The notes: generated by a model from the sequence alone, not told the origin. A DNA stretch of 64,000 nucleotides from Smittia aterrima (GCA_033063855.1 CP093830.1:21452854-21516853), one strand, 5' to 3'. Shown: positions 12,901 through 27,926, numbered from the stretch's first letter. A program made the numbers and translations.

Positions 12901-15900
12901 ATTATGTTTTGAATGCTCCATGTGCTTATTATGCTCTTCTCATCGCTTCGAAAACGAGGAAAACAGCAACCGGAATCTGAATGTGGATATGCGAGAAGAT
13001 GGAAACGAACGAAAAAAAAAAAACATTTTCTGCAGCAGAGAAAAATGTTATTTATTTCTTTGGGAAAATGAAAATGTCAGTCAGAGAACGAGATATACGG
13101 CGCTTCGTCTCATTCTCTTTTCGGTTATGATTCGTTTCTGCCGTCTCTTCTTTTTTTCTTTTTTCCTATTTGCGATGTGAAGAAGAGGAAGGGATTAAAG
13201 CGCTTTCATGATAACAGTCCACGACTTGCATGATGATGAATTTTCGCATCAACGTCATTTTCAACTGAGACTTTTCTCCTCAACCTTCTCCAGGCATTGA
13301 AATCCTTGAGACGTCACGAACATTCAGGAATCTCTGCCGGGAAAATCGTTACACGCAATCGTTACCTGGAAATTGCTTTTGCATGTCGTGGCTTTAGAAT
13401 TTTACATTGAAGAGTAAAATAAATTGAACTTACATGAAACTAATTGAACTCTTCTTAAATGACGATAACGATTTGTTAGATATTTCATTCCGCCATTAAT
13501 GTTAAAAGCAATGAGAAGCTTCATTAAAATTCAATCGACAGCTCAAAATTTAGTGAACACAAAAATGCATTTTTATCGGAATTGCTGTTGCATGATTGCA
13601 ATTTCAATCGAAAAGTATTTTACACGAGGCTGATTTTGCATTCGTTGCTTGTTGCGATCTAAATTGTTGCCTTAATGATGATGACGCTCTTCAATAATGC
13701 ACACAAAGTTCTCAAGAAGAAGGAAGAGCGACGAGTCGATATTGGACATTTTTATTAAAGAATATTTTCTCAGATATTGCAATTTATGCAGGCTAATGGC
13801 GCATTCTTGCTTGCCGTTCTCATTTTCATAATATTCCATTGAATTCCGCTTCATTGTTGTGCTCGGTTGGCTTGATGGATCGTCTTGATATTAGATTTTG
13901 CACAAAACGAACTGTCTCGCATGACTTGAGTGATTGCATCGCAATTTGTCCATCCACCGCTCTCTCCGATTTGAATTTAGAATATCAAAAGAAAATTTGC
14001 ATAATTTTGCGTCTTTGTGTCTGTCTGTTGTTCAAGGGTCATTGATGCGCACTCGAGGCGGATTTAAAAATTGTTTCGAAATGACTTTATTTTCAAGTGA
14101 TAAACACAACGTTGTTTGATATAAAAGAACGCTCAGGGGGGTCGTAAATGGGCTTTGCTTTTTATAGGTTTATTAAAAAGTCCTCTCCTCTCTCCCACCC
14201 ACGCCAAGAGAGAACTTTAATATTTAACAACCGTTTAATTGATCGTAAAATCAACATTAGACTCTCTCGTACATGTTTAACTTTCAATTAAATGTCGGAA
14301 CATTTAAGTGCAAATGTTGAGTGATACGATCGTAAAGAAACGATTGAGATTAAAGATTTCAATGGTCAATAAAAAAAATCCTCCTCATCACTCAGAAGCG
14401 AATGAAACTTTGTCTTTCGTTCTATTAAAAAGTAAATTACTTGAAGACTTTTTTAATTTAATAAAATGGCTTTGAGGCATTCACTGAATCCCAAATTAGA
14501 TGTTTGTTCACGTTTCGAATTTTATTTGCGATTTTTTTCATTTTGTGTGCTTTGCGAGGAGATAAACACAGACAGTTTTTGCATAACAATGACTTTGAGG
14601 CGCGCTTAGCGCTTTGGGGATCCTCCTGAGCTCTGTGAGAAAATGACAAGAATTCTCGCTCGGGAAATTTTTTCCTTTTTCCCGAGCTCGACGGAGAGAA
14701 CGTTTTATATTAGCTTTTCGGTGTCAGTTACGTAGAGCTGAAGATTTGATATATTTTTCCATGTTATGCGTGATGTAATTAAAAGTGATAAGAGTGATGT
14801 GTGATGTGCGACAAGTTTTTTTTCTTTTATTTTGAAATTTTAAATCAGCTTTAAGATAATTTATTGTTGAGACCATTCATTACACATTCATGCTCTCGAT
14901 CGAGAGAGTTGCTTGTAATGGTGACTGTTATTAGGTGCTCACATAAATACCCTCAACAATTACCATCAAAGTCATGTAGTCATGGCTAGGAACACGTTTT
15001 AACTAATTTTAATTAATGTTGCAACGCAATTTGCTGGATCTATTCATAAACTGTTCATGTGTCTCTCGATGGGAGCGACTCCTGGCTAATGGAGATGCGA
15101 AAGGGAAAAAGTTGTTTAATGTGCAAATGATGCATGTTTATAAATTTTATCGAATGAATTTTCTCGGCACCTATGAAAAGCAAATAAAGTTGCGAAAAAT
15201 TAGTTGTGTTTGGAAAGTGAAAATAGCGACGCGTGTTGTTTACTGATAGGAGTCTCTCTCTACTCCCCAATCATGACGCCCGACCGACCGCCACACGAAA
15301 AATGCATTTGGCATAATAACAATTTGATAATGCAGTCGCGTGAATAAATAATTTAGGTAATTACATACGAAATTCAATTTTCGATTGCGCCATTCGACTT
15401 GACTCTGGTAAACAAATTTTGAGAAGTGGTTGCGACAGCAAAAATTGAGATAAACAGGCGCATCCAAAACCATTGACGTTTGCAGAAAATGTTTTAAAGT
15501 TTACGGTCAATGTTTAAAATAATTTCTCATTTAAAGAAGTTTCTCTTGGAAATTATCAAACTTTTGTAATCCGCGAGAGAGTTTTATTACCTTCAACTAG
15601 CGAGCGGGGTAAGTATCTTAAATTTCAATTAAAAATGATTTAAGTCGTTTCGTGTTCACCGAAATAGGGAAATTAATATGCTCAAGGAAGAGAGAGAAAA
15701 CTTTAACGTAAACAAATTATTATTCTATTACATCGCGAAAAAGAGCGTCGTAAAATTAAATTTGAATTTTAATGTTGTTTCTAAAATTTCACTTCTCTCG
15801 CTGCAAATACCTCGAGTCCTTCGTGCGTTTCACCCTTTTCTGCTTTTTCCTCGAGAGCAATAAATCTTCAAAGGGAATTAAGTTCCGCAGCCCGTTTTTG

Positions 15901-17485
15901 GGTTAATTTTTATTTTCAATTAAACGTTATCAGGAAACATTTCTTCAATTGCTACCGTTCGCCCCCTTTAACGTCGACCAGGAATGTGGATAGAATAAGA
16001 AATTAAAATATTTTTATTTAATTGAATTAATGAGTTTAATTTTGAGAAAGTTTAATTCCAGAATTCCTTTACTAATGACTCAAGTTTAAGAAAGAAGAAA
16101 ACTTTAAACGACACAGTTATGTGCTGTGAAGCCGATGTTATCGTCATCGTCGTTCGCTCGCTCCGAGAAATTGTTGAACAAATTTTTTTACGGCCACCAA
16201 CCAGTCAAGTCGTAAAAATCTAACAAATAAAATATCCAATGGATCAAATTATTACTCTTACCAGAGATTTATCAGAGCTTGAGAGACTGAGAAAGATGTT
16301 TTTAACAGTCTCACGAAGCAGCGTCTCCCTCCGCTAGAAGAAGAACTTTTTTACGGCATTTTTATTGCACGTTTGTTCAGTCATAAAAATCTATAATATT
16401 TTGTTGTTAAATATTATGATGATACAAAAAAAAAAAGAAATCTGTTCGAGTTTATGTGTCTATTACTTTTCTCATTCGCTGTTTCCTCCTCGAACTCATC
16501 GCCGTGTATTAAGTAACATTTCGTTGTCGTAAAATCCGCTACAAAGTTGAAAAGAATCAATTCGCGTTTTATGCATGTTTTCGATTACTTTTTTTTCGGA
16601 TGAATCTCTTCGTAGAAGAGCAAACCGCAAAACGTTCTGCAGTCGCTTTTCCGCCGATTGATGTTCTACCAATCAAAGGATTTTTCCACTCGAGCAGATT
16701 TTATTGAGCGAAGTTTTTTTTTTATTATGAAACTTAATGAGTTAGAAATTATTATGAGTTGTTCTCTGGCTTCACAATAAAAACAATCAAAATGCGAATG
16801 CGATAAAAAAAATGTTGATTACGCAATAAAAATTTAACTGGCGACACGAAATAAAATAAAATGAAAGGAAATTAATTGAAATGTTGATATGAAAGTTTTG
16901 CTTGCATGTTAGGTCAAAGAATTTGGACTTGGAGGAAGAGATTGCGCAACCCTTTCATCATTAAACGCATCAAATCAACCATTATCATCTTTTAACTGCC
17001 ATTAAAGGAGACAACGACTATTTCACCCTCGCAATAAATCAAATGATCTTGTTGATAATATAATTTCAGAGCAGCCGTTGACTTTACTTATGCAAAACAC
17101 CCGCACATCGATATCTATTGCAGTCTCGACCCTCGTCTCTCTCTTCTCTTCGATACCAGATTTATAATTTTAATCTTTTAATAGTGTTATGTTTTTTTTA
17201 AGGAGATCACAGCAGATTGTGAACACATCGACATTAGGCGAGTTCGTCCTGAATTTTTATTCAAAACAAAAATGTTTTTGTGTAGGGAGAGCTTAACAGA
17301 TATTTCATCTCGCTGCTCTTACTCTCGCTCTGTGTTGTATCTATTTGTAGATTGCATTTTCTGCCAGAGAAACACAACAACCCGATTTAATACATATATT
17401 TGCTGCTTTGACCCTTCTGTTTTTCTAGACAATTTCATACGACACTCATTAATCACCAAAGTGACAACTTATGGTTGAATGACTA

Positions 17486-17506
17486 CTGCTGCTGCTACTG
17501 CTGCTG
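17486..17506. repeat. CTG triplet repeat with one interruption
   Basis: Seven triplets, six CTG and one CTA, in the 3' flank. It is not inside a recognised exon. Confidence 0.9.
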
Positions 17507-20500
17507 TATTTTTGGATAGGAGAGGTTATAATGAGAACGTTGAGTGGGAGGGTGATGTAGTTTTATCCTGATTTCTCATGCGCATCCTACTTCTCTCCTT
17601 TCGAGACAAATGTGATTTTTCAGTTGCTTCTCGATAATCAAGAGAAAGAGAAACTCAAAGCGAAAAGACTTATCCATAAATCATTCGATTGCGTCGTGCA
17701 GTGAGTTAATGATCTTATCTAATTGTGAAGCTGGGATTTACAAGAACAGCAAAAATGGTTGAAGAGGAATTGGGTCACATGAATCTTTAATAAAATCGAG
17801 CTCAAGCTTCGCTTCCTTCGGAGATGATTTCCATCTCAAGGAAACAATAGCAAAGAGCAAATTAAACAGATGGAAATTTACGAATTCATTCATTTGAAAT
17901 TTGTTTGCTGAAATTTATATAAAGAGCAATAAATTTGCCAACCATACACTCGTGACACGAGAGCAAGGGATTCAAAGAGGTATAAACACATTCGAAAATT
18001 GTTCATTTTCAGGTGACGCCAAGCACATTAATCAACTCTCCTTCCTTTCGCTTTTTACCCCGAGCTGGCTCTGCGTGGAAAGGAAAGTTCACAGAATGTG
18101 ATGTAGTCGAGCTATGGAGAGTCAAAGAATATGTTTTCGTGTATTTAAATAATTGCAAATGAAATTTATCCTCGTCTGAGATCGTCAATTACGACGACGT
18201 GAGTGTTTTGTGTTTCAGCGGATGCTACGCTGTGTTGCTCTAACAAAATACTTTTTAATTGATATTTTAAAATCTTCATCACTCATGTCGCTTTCTCGGG
18301 AATTAAAATCTTAAGGCTTTACACTTTCGAAGAGAAGGAGAGAGAGTTTTTTGTGTGGATTAAGCTTCGCTCCATTCACTCGTCTAATGACATTCATTTT
18401 GCTTATTATTTTATGTTCTCTCCCAAAATTCCAAAATGAAAAAACATATTCACGATGCGTAGCTATGCGAACACCCCTCCAAGCTTAATGTTTTTTATTG
18501 GCAAACATCTCCCCAATTCATTCACATGCTCGAAGCTTAAAAAACACACAAATGAATTATGCAATGGGAAAGTTTTCGTCGAAGTGTTTAAGCGCCGGTT
18601 TCCCTCGATTTAATATGCTGCTGACGTATTTTTCGCTTTGAGACTTTGCTGCAGAATCCTAATCTCTTAAGATTTTCCTCTTCCATTTTCCCCAGAAAGG
18701 TCTTCGCTTAAAAAAAAAACTCCGAGAAGACGAGAAGAAGAGAAGAGGAAATTTTTATGGAAATTCAAGCGCAATATATCATTCTGCTTTGACAGTGCAA
18801 TTCTCTTATCAGTTAAACAGATTATAATACAGAAAACTCGGGGTGAAGAAAACGAATGGAAAAAAAGAATGAAAAACCCTCGAAAGTGTGGAAGAGAAAG
18901 AAAAGAAAACTCGAGAATACAAAAGTTTAGTGCACAAACTTTTGCTATCGTCATTAAAATGTTTCTCGAATGAATAAAGAAAAAGAGAAAAAAAGCTGTG
19001 GAAGGGAATTCGTCGTTTATCTCATTCCAATATGATTAAAGATTAATTAAAATGATATCAAAATAAATTCTCCATTTGCTCGAGTCCAAAGACGAAAAGA
19101 AAAAACATTTTAAAGTGTCACAATGATTCAAGATCAACACCTACACGTTCATTCATAACAAGCAATATCAGTCTCACTTCAACCGTTCACTTTACGATCG
19201 AATAAACATGTTTTTCTCAAATCAGGCGTTTCTCTCGAGCAAAAGGCAGGAATTTCCATTTTCTCGTCGGGAAAAAGCAAATTGGAAAAATAATAAATTG
19301 TAATGCATGTGCCTCTGCCAAAATTGAAATTTCCTTTCTCTCAGATTTCACTCGTCGGAGGAGAATAAAAAGCGATTCGAAGAAAAGCAGTCACGACGAA
19401 ACGAAAAGGGTTTTTGTCTTGATGTAATTTATGGCCAATTTTTTCCTCTCCTCCTGATGTGTTTTCACATTCAATTACAATTGTTTTTTTTTCTCTCGTT
19501 CGAATCTTTTGTGGTTTCGTCGATCCGATGACGTCTTCGAGTTTCATCGCTGAATATTTTTATTTCGCAAACGACTCCTTCGAGAGTGAGAGGGTTGGGA
19601 AAGTCTCTGCGGTATTTGAGATTCGCGGAAAATTCTTTTTAATCGCAAAAGACTTAAAAGATCTTTTCTCCTCCTCGTTTAACAAATAAATTTTGATGAA
19701 TTTTCCGCAGCAATTTTCCAAAAAATTAAACCTGCACTTTCCCATAAATTCCACTTTATTTCATTTGGATCAAGCTCAAAGCATAAGGTGTCGTATTCAT
19801 GAATACTTTAAACATTAAAAATTATGTCGAGGAGCGCGACAACAGTAATAATAAAAAGTAATCATATGAAGCAGTTCGAAAGGGGGAGAGAAAGTTGAGC
19901 GCGGGGTTGTGTGTGCAAAAAAGTAAAAAAATAAACACAAGAGTGCTGTAAATAATAAATAACGTTCACATTCTCGTTGCGAAAAGCGTTTTATCTAGCA
20001 ACACACATCGTTTTGCATTATGAATTTGAATTCGTCTTGCAATTTTCTTTATGTTTTCATCATGCTCCTTCAAACACTCTCCGAGCATGTCTCATGGCGC
20101 GCGGGGGTGGAGACAAGTACGTTAGTAATATAATTTGTTTTGCGAAAATTGTGAAAGGTGAAATGTGTAACAACAAATCTTTTACCTTTCGGCATTAAAC
20201 ATTCATGTTGTGAAAAGCCACGAGGAAAATAAATTTCTTTCGGAAGTTCAAAGTCATATTTTCGAATGAAATCAAACGATCAATCTAAGCAGAACTAGAA
20301 ATAATAAAGATTCGAGATCACAAAGAAACGTTTCACACTTCATTGTCGTGAATAAAATCAACCGCAATCAAGGAACTGCTTACAATCCATTAAGTTTACG
20401 GTGGGAATCGTCAAGTTCATCAAAAAGATCTTTCTTTTCCATGAAAATCGTCGTTGTCGTAAAATCAAACGTCGCAAGAGGGAAAATTACGAAGCAGTAG

Positions 20501-21716
20501 TTTTACGATTATGCTTGATGTTTATTTCACTGTCGCTCTTGACTTCATTCACTGCCATTCTCTCTTTTTTGTGAATCATAAAAAAATCATTTGCCTTTTT
20601 TTTATGTAATACGAAGATAATTTTTTCATGCGTATAGTCTGCTTTCGTCTCATGATTCGCTTTTTATTTTATTGCAAATGGGAAGCATAAAACACCCAAT
20701 AGAACATAATACTTAAGATTTGCATAATATTGACAATTGATAGGCGAAATCGCTTCGAGGAACGATGTCAATGTATTTTTAAGAAGCGAACCAAATTCAA
20801 TTGTCTAAATGATTTTGCAAAGGATCTCTCTTCGTTTTAACTCGATTCGAGTAAATGAATAATCTCAGAGCAAATCAAATTTTCAATGAGCGAGACGACA
20901 ATTCAATTGGAAATTGAATTTAAAAATCTTTTTATTCGAAGAGAGTTAATGTCAGTGATTGAAATGAGATTCTTTTAAAACCTTCTCTGTTACATAAAAT
21001 TAAAGAAACAATGCGTCAGGAGATGGAGGAGAGAGAGAGCGAACAAAAGTCTAACCCATTGAAACAAGAAAATGGGTTTTCATTGTAAATGCTTCCTTTG
21101 GGTATAATTTCGTCTATTGAAAAGCAATCTCTTCATTTTGTTTTGCATTTGAATTTTATTTTATTCCAAACGCCAACAACAATACGACGAGTGGTGTGTG
21201 GTGGTTTTTACGATAAAAACATTGATTTTTATGGTGAGAGCGAAGTGATTTTCCTTTTTTTCTCGAAAGAGGAAAGGTTTTCAGCAATAAATTTCCCGGG
21301 TTTCGATTAAAATTTGTAATTTTCCCTCAAATTTCAAACACTTCTCCTCTCAAATCACTTCTTTCGAGACCCTCCCTGCATGTAACGACTCGTTTAAGAT
21401 CCACAATCTTCAGGTTGATTGACCATTCTCATTTAAAATCACCGATTTGCATCGTTGCGAGAGTTTGCTCACTCACTGCGTGTCCCTATCGTCACCTCGA
21501 GCCATTTGCTTACCAGGCGAGAATATCAGTAATGATCTTAATGTGAAATATCGCAATAACCACCTACTTACCAAATCTCATTTATTTCGAACGAATTCGG
21601 GGACGTTTTCCTCTTTCACTTTGTGTTGAAGAAGTCCGTCGTGTCGATTTTCTTTTTGTGAAATTGTGGGGAAGATTGCTTTGCTGGAAAAATGCTTAAT
21701 TTTGATTTTACGCTTC

Positions 21717-21739
21717 CTCTCTCTCTCTCTCTTTCTCTC
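21717..21739. repeat. CT microsatellite
   Basis: An almost pure CT tract with one extra T, in the 3' flank of hth. Confidence 0.85.
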
Positions 21740-24700
21740 GACAGTGCGTTAGAGCTTATACATTTACCCCAAGCTGTGCGATAACGTCACATCCGTGATT
21801 CCGTGACGAAGTATTATTCGTTTCTTATCAATTTTCATTTAAAATCCTTCGCCCGCCCGCAGCGCTTCTCAAATCCTGGAAAATTAGACAACGAAACGAT
21901 GGAGCAGCTCTCTCTCCTCTCGTGGATGTATTTGAAAACAATAAATTGCATTTCAGCGGTTGAATCGGAAAATATTTTCCAAGTCTCTTCTCAACCATAA
22001 TTTACGGCGTCGATTTTCTCTCGAGGAAGGAAATGAAATGCTCCTCGCGTCTCATTTCCATTCAGCTCGTTGGTTAAGCTGTGATTTAATTTTAATTTAG
22101 AAAATTTTCGATCGACACATGAGACCTCTCTTCGGTGTTTACAGTCTCTCTGCCAACCAAACATTGTTCTGCAGGGATTTTTTTTTTGGTTGTTTAGAAG
22201 TTTTTCTTTATGTTTTTAATTTTTGGAATGAAATATTTTTAATAAATTCATGGCGTAATGTTTATAAAAGATTTTGGTTGAGCTCGAAGAACACATGCGA
22301 CTCGCAATGGCTTTCCCCTTCAATTTAAAGCATTCGCTGCGAGGGCTTTTGATGTAGTTGAATCCTTCAGGAGAACTTTAAAAGAAATTAAAGAGTTTCA
22401 TCCCGAAAAACTCTTTTGGGTGGAAGACAGAGATTACTCAAAAGGATTAAACCGGATAACGGACTGCGATGGACATTTAGGGGAGGATTTCCACTCTCTC
22501 CTGTACATACTCGCCCGAAAATATTATAAGCTTTCCCTTCGCTGTGATATGAAATGTAAAATGGTCATTAAACGCAAACATCTTTTCATCCTAGAGTATT
22601 AGATCATTTCATACACATTTGCAGTCCGACATAAGCTGGTAAACTTATTGCCTCGGTCATCATGTTTCTCTCTTTCTCTCTCACTCGCTTGCATGGAAAA
22701 AGCCTCGGGTCAAATTTATGTTGGAGCATCTCTCGTAATGCTTTTTGTGTTCTTGTAACATTTTTATTTTTTCCCATCTTCTAAGACTCGAAATTGACTT
22801 ATCCTCTTTACCCAAAGAAGATCTCTCTTAATAATTCATTTTATCACTTTCCTATAATCAGTCTGAGCGTCTCTTCTACTTGATTACGGAATTCCCCAAA
22901 AGATATTTCACTGGACACATGAAAACGACGGCCATTTAAAAATTAGCTCCGATTTGATTATGAAAATTTATAATTATAAAATAGCTATTAGCCTTCTGGA
23001 GCAAAAGTCCCCCATTCCTTTTTGAATAATGCATAATTGTCTCGCAATTTCTCTAATGTATTCAACTTGAATCACAGTAGATATCACACAATGGCTGTTT
23101 AATAATAATATTGCTATTAGCAGACTAATACTATTAACTCTCTTCTCCTCTGCTCGATTTTCATAGCAGAAGAAGCTAATGCTGGACATGATCATGAACT
23201 TGTCGAATTAAAAGAAAACACGAGCAACTTGAGGCTTGAAATTAAATTGACGTCGAGATAAATTGAAAACGCGTTAGTTTAGATGACAATTCGTATTGCA
23301 CAATCGACAGAAACTCTCTTGACAGCAATAATCTTAAGTTTTTCTCTTCAGACCAATCTGAGAGACTATTCGTCAAGTGATTTAGTAAGCAGCCTAAAGG
23401 GGATATTAAAGGATTTCCATATCAATTGTTCGCCAATAATCAATTGCTGGAAATCGCTGTGACATCAAGAAATCTTTGTAACAATAATTTCCCTTCGAAC
23501 GAGATAAATGTGTCTAATGGCGTCGACAAAGAACTGTTTTGATAGCGTCATGAGAAAGTTTATTTGAACGGGGAGCAAAGGAGCGATGTCTTCTCTCGTC
23601 GAAGACAAATAAATATTTCTCGATAAAATTGATCGGATTTATGATGTTTTGTGAAAATATGTCGACCTAAAAGTCGTCGTCTCGAGAAGTTCAAAAGACG
23701 TAAAAATAACTTTTCTCTCTTCTCGCTTTCAATAAATGTTTGATTTAAGTTTCACCTGTTGTTGTCACTCACTCGTCGTTCTATTTTCTGATCGACACTG
23801 AAAATATGCGAATAAGTGAGAAGCTTCGATGTTAATTGCCTTCGTTGATCCGAAGAAATTTAAAATATTTATGTTTTCGCATGTGTCGGCTGAGTGAGAC
23901 TTAACGAACAATAAAAACTTATTTATTGCAGCTCGATGATAATGTTTAATTCGTAATCTACGTGAATCTCTCTCGTGCTCGATGATTTCCGACGACAAAA
24001 CTTATGAATTCGTTGTGAGATAAAGCTTTCCAACGCCGACAGTTAATTAGCTCTTTAATTCGCATTTTGAAACAATGATGACTTGGTGAATTTGAGCTGA
24101 AAGCCTTTAACACAATAAACAAGATCTATTGACTTTCTAAAGATATATTTCATGTCACTCTTAACTGATTTTAAATGTGCTGGCATGACAGATTTTCTCG
24201 CTTGTTGTGTTTTTAAAAAAACAAGACACGACAAATATGTTTGAATCCAAAAGACAAAATGCGAAAATAAAAAAAAAACCTGAAAAACTCATTTTGCATC
24301 TCTCGCGCAATTTCAAACAAGCTGAAGATTTATGATTAAATGAAAAGTGCATTTTACTTTCGTTGTTTGTCATTTAAAATGTTTTTCGTTAAACGACGAG
24401 TGACATTTTGCAAAAGTCGGAGACTGTTGGCGACGGGGAATCTGAAATTGAAATTGAGACACAAAGTGACCAAAATCTGAAATAAAAAGAAATTTCCTGG
24501 AAGAATCATTGAAACACTTCTTTGACTTTTACACAAGATTCTTGCATTTAATGCCCGACTTTCTTCTCATTTTTTAAATCATAACGTTATGCTTAGGTTT
24601 GTAGATTCATTTCTCTTCTGATAAAACAACGAGAACATCCTCAAATCATAAAAGATATTTCCATACGAAAAAACACTTTACAGAAATACAATTTTAATTC

Positions 24701-24847
24701 ATTTTTGTTTTGATAAGACTTTAATGTATAAATATAATTAAATTACTGTCCATTTACAATGCTGCTTCGATTACAAATAACTATAATTACTTTCTCATTT
24801 GCTTAAATCTGTGAATTCCATTTTAATTCTTTTTTACTTTTCGTTTT

Positions 24848-24864
24848 CATCATCATCATCATCA
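24848..24864. repeat. (CAT)5 microsatellite near the putative 3' UTR end
   Basis: Five CAT units plus CA, reading as ATG triplets in the transcript sense, within the presumed distal 3' UTR. Confidence 0.9.
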
Positions 24865-27800
24865 AATATTTAAAAATGTACACGTTTAATTTTAGCTAGC
24901 GTTAATTCACATGTTCGTCGTATATCTGGTTGTGTTTCTCGTCTTCTTCTTCTTCATCTTGTGAGTTTTAAAGTTTTCACAACATAAAACAAGAAAAAAA
25001 AGATTTTTGAGAAAATATTTTAAGATTTTTTTTTTCATTTCATTTCATTTCGTTTCATCATAATTTAAATCTATTTGTCTTAATAGAAAACGATAATTTA
25101 CAATTACTTTATCATATTCAAACTTGTATTTTTCTTATGTTCACTTCAAGTAACATTAAGAGATATGTTAATAAATAAATTTATGAGCTTAAACCTTCGT
25201 AGTTATTTTTTTTTGACTTTTTACAACTTTTTTTTTTCTCTCTTTTTTCGATTGCTCAACACCGAGCGAAAGGAGAAGGATTTTTCATTTGGAAACGAAG
25301 ACAAATTGTAATGAAAACAAACTGAAGCTTGAACAACTGAGAAGTAGCTTAGTTGTGCAAAAGTGCTGCTAAGCAAAGCGAAGAAGCGTTCTTAAAGTTG
25401 AATTTCTCGTATACATTTTAAGGCGAATCGATTTTCGTTAGGAAAAGCCAAAAAAGAAACTTCCAAGCTTTGAAAAGTTTTTTGTGAATCAGAATGAATT
25501 TTCAATTGATAGCTTACACTCTCATAATCTACCCAAAATCGTATACTTTGATGAAGTTAAAGCCCAGCGCACTGGTGATTGTTTTTTTTTATTTTAATTA
25601 GTTTTCCTTTTTCTTAATTGTTTCGAGGCATCGTTTCAATAAATTAATTTTTTTTTGTTTGGTATACTTCATGTGTTTCGTTCAACCCTGTGTTTCATGT
25701 AATCTCTTATCAATTCAAAACTATTTTGATTCCGCGAAGCGAAGTTTCGATTATCGAATCGTTTTAAAAGGAAGAAAAAAGTTTTCTTTTTAGAAAGAGA
25801 GTGAGAAGAGCTTTTCATCTGTAGATTACGTATATCGAATTTCGTTGATTTGTCTGAAAAGATTTCTTTCTTGTAAATTACGTCACACCTTGGAGTTCAG
25901 AGTTAGGTCGATGACATAACTTGCAAAAGCGACAAAGCCAAGATTTTGGTTCAATTTTGTTTACAAACATTTATGCGAATGTAATGATTGACTAGAAAGC
26001 AAATAAATTTTCTTTCTTCTTTGATTGCGCGACATTTTTTTTCTTCCCGAAGATGATGAATAAACTAAACTTAGCGTAGCACAACCATTTAATTAAGATT
26101 TATGTTTTTTTGTGTCTTAGGTGAGCAGCGAATGTGTTGATCCTGATTCGAGGAGAAAGAAAAATATTTAAAATAAAAGTAAAATAATATTTTCAATTTG
26201 AAAAAGAAAAACTTTTTATTCAACAGAAGCGATTTGTTTTTGTTCAATGAAGAAAATTATAATTTTTTTTTTGATGCGATTGCTTAAAACTTATTAATGA
26301 TTTCTCTGCTTCAAATTTATAAATTTTGACAACGTTACCTAAACTAGTAAACTCAAGAATAATAATAAAACTGCTTTTCAATGTTAAAGTTAATTTTCTT
26401 CTCTAATCTAAGAATCACACGAAATTGTTTCTTGTTCGTCGAAGATAATTTGTTTCTGAGAAAGTGATGTTTTGTTTTAAATTCGTTTATCGAAAGAAAG
26501 AAATCATGAATTTCATTTCGGCTTGTCCAAGCCTAATTTTAACTAAAAAAGATCCGCGAAACAAATTTGTTGAACATTTTTTTACTTGTTTTTCTTCGTT
26601 TTAAACGTAGTAATGCTAAAACATAGTCGCTATGGTAATAACTAATGATAAGAATATCTCTAATCTTAAGTTTCGTGCGTTTCTTAGTTAAGTTTCTTCT
26701 TCTTCTGGTTTTCGAGATATTTCTTCAATAATTCCTTTCCTCGGGGACTTTAAAAATAAATTAATGTATTTCTTCATTTTCTCATTTTGACGACGACGAC
26801 AAAAAAATCTTAAGTTACAATTAATTTTCTTCTATTCAGTCGGTTATTGCCACTGTTCTTTCTTTTTTTATACATAAATTAAATTTATCTAAAAGTGAAG
26901 TTTTCTCAGAACTTTTTACAACTTTAAATGAGTTTGCTGCTTGGTTTGCTTGATCTTTTCTCGAGGAGAGAACAACAGTTTTTGGAAAGAAGGTCTAATC
27001 ATCAAAAATTGTTTTTTTTTCTTTTATTTCCAAACGTAATTGTATTTTAATTAAGAATTTTCCATCTGCTCTGGCTCTGCGCATAATTTAAAAATTTGTT
27101 GTTTATTCAATTTAATTTCCACGATTTCTCTCCGCATCGTGAGCGTCGAAACACTCTCAGCGTCGAGTGTTGCGTTTAACAGCAATTTAAAAAAAAAGTT
27201 GATGCGTTGGAAACAAATTAAAAATTTACACTTTTTTGCTGTTCATCATGCTGGCTGTTATTTGCAGAGTTCTGTTATCTCCTCGCTCAAGTTCACTCAC
27301 AGTTTTGCTGTTTAAAAAAAAACATATTTTCGTGTTTATTACGCTTTGTGAATGCCTTTGAATTGCCATAAAGTTTTGTAACGCTTCCAATGGAGCTGCG
27401 TGTGGTTATGAGTCGTTGTGTTGTGTGTATGTTGGTTTTGTTTGTGTCTCTCGCTAATTATAAGTTTTTTTTTCTTTATTTAAGCTCTTGGGTGATGACT
27501 GCCGTTATAGTTAAGCTGCCCATCCGATCTCTCATCCTGGTATCGTCGTCTTACTCTTAACGCGAATCATTTCATTCTCGCGTTTTGTGTTTTGTGCCAT
27601 TGTTGTCCACTTATCTTTTTACAACTAATTAAAACTTAACACAAGCTTTGCCAGGGGGAGATATCAAGTAATTTACATATTTTTTCTGTTCAATTTTTTC
27701 TTTTTCGTGTTTTTAAAAAAGTCGTAGTAATAAAACAACTAAAATGCTAGATAAATTCTTTATGAGATGATGGCAATCACTGGGTGTGTGAGATAAGTTA

Positions 27801-27926
27801 CAAAACTTTCATATTTTGTAGATTTTCATTTCCATTACAGTTAAAATTAAGATGCTAAATTGGAAGAGAAAGAAAAAGATTTCATTAGTTTTGAATTAAT
27901 TTTTTTATTTAATATAATATCTAAAA

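Larger units (their letters stand above)
9901..24600. other. 3' flank of hth, no gene recognised
   Basis: About 14.7 kb of A+T-rich sequence with scattered short open frames, the longest about 100 codons. None resembles a known protein, and I see no convincing exon chain, tRNA or rRNA. It holds simple repeats (17486-17506, 21717-21739) and many TAAT-core stretches. Long gene-free flanks are usual beside developmental regulators, so enhancers may be present, but the sequence alone does not show any. Because of the N gap, its left neighbour is uncertain. Confidence 0.6.
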
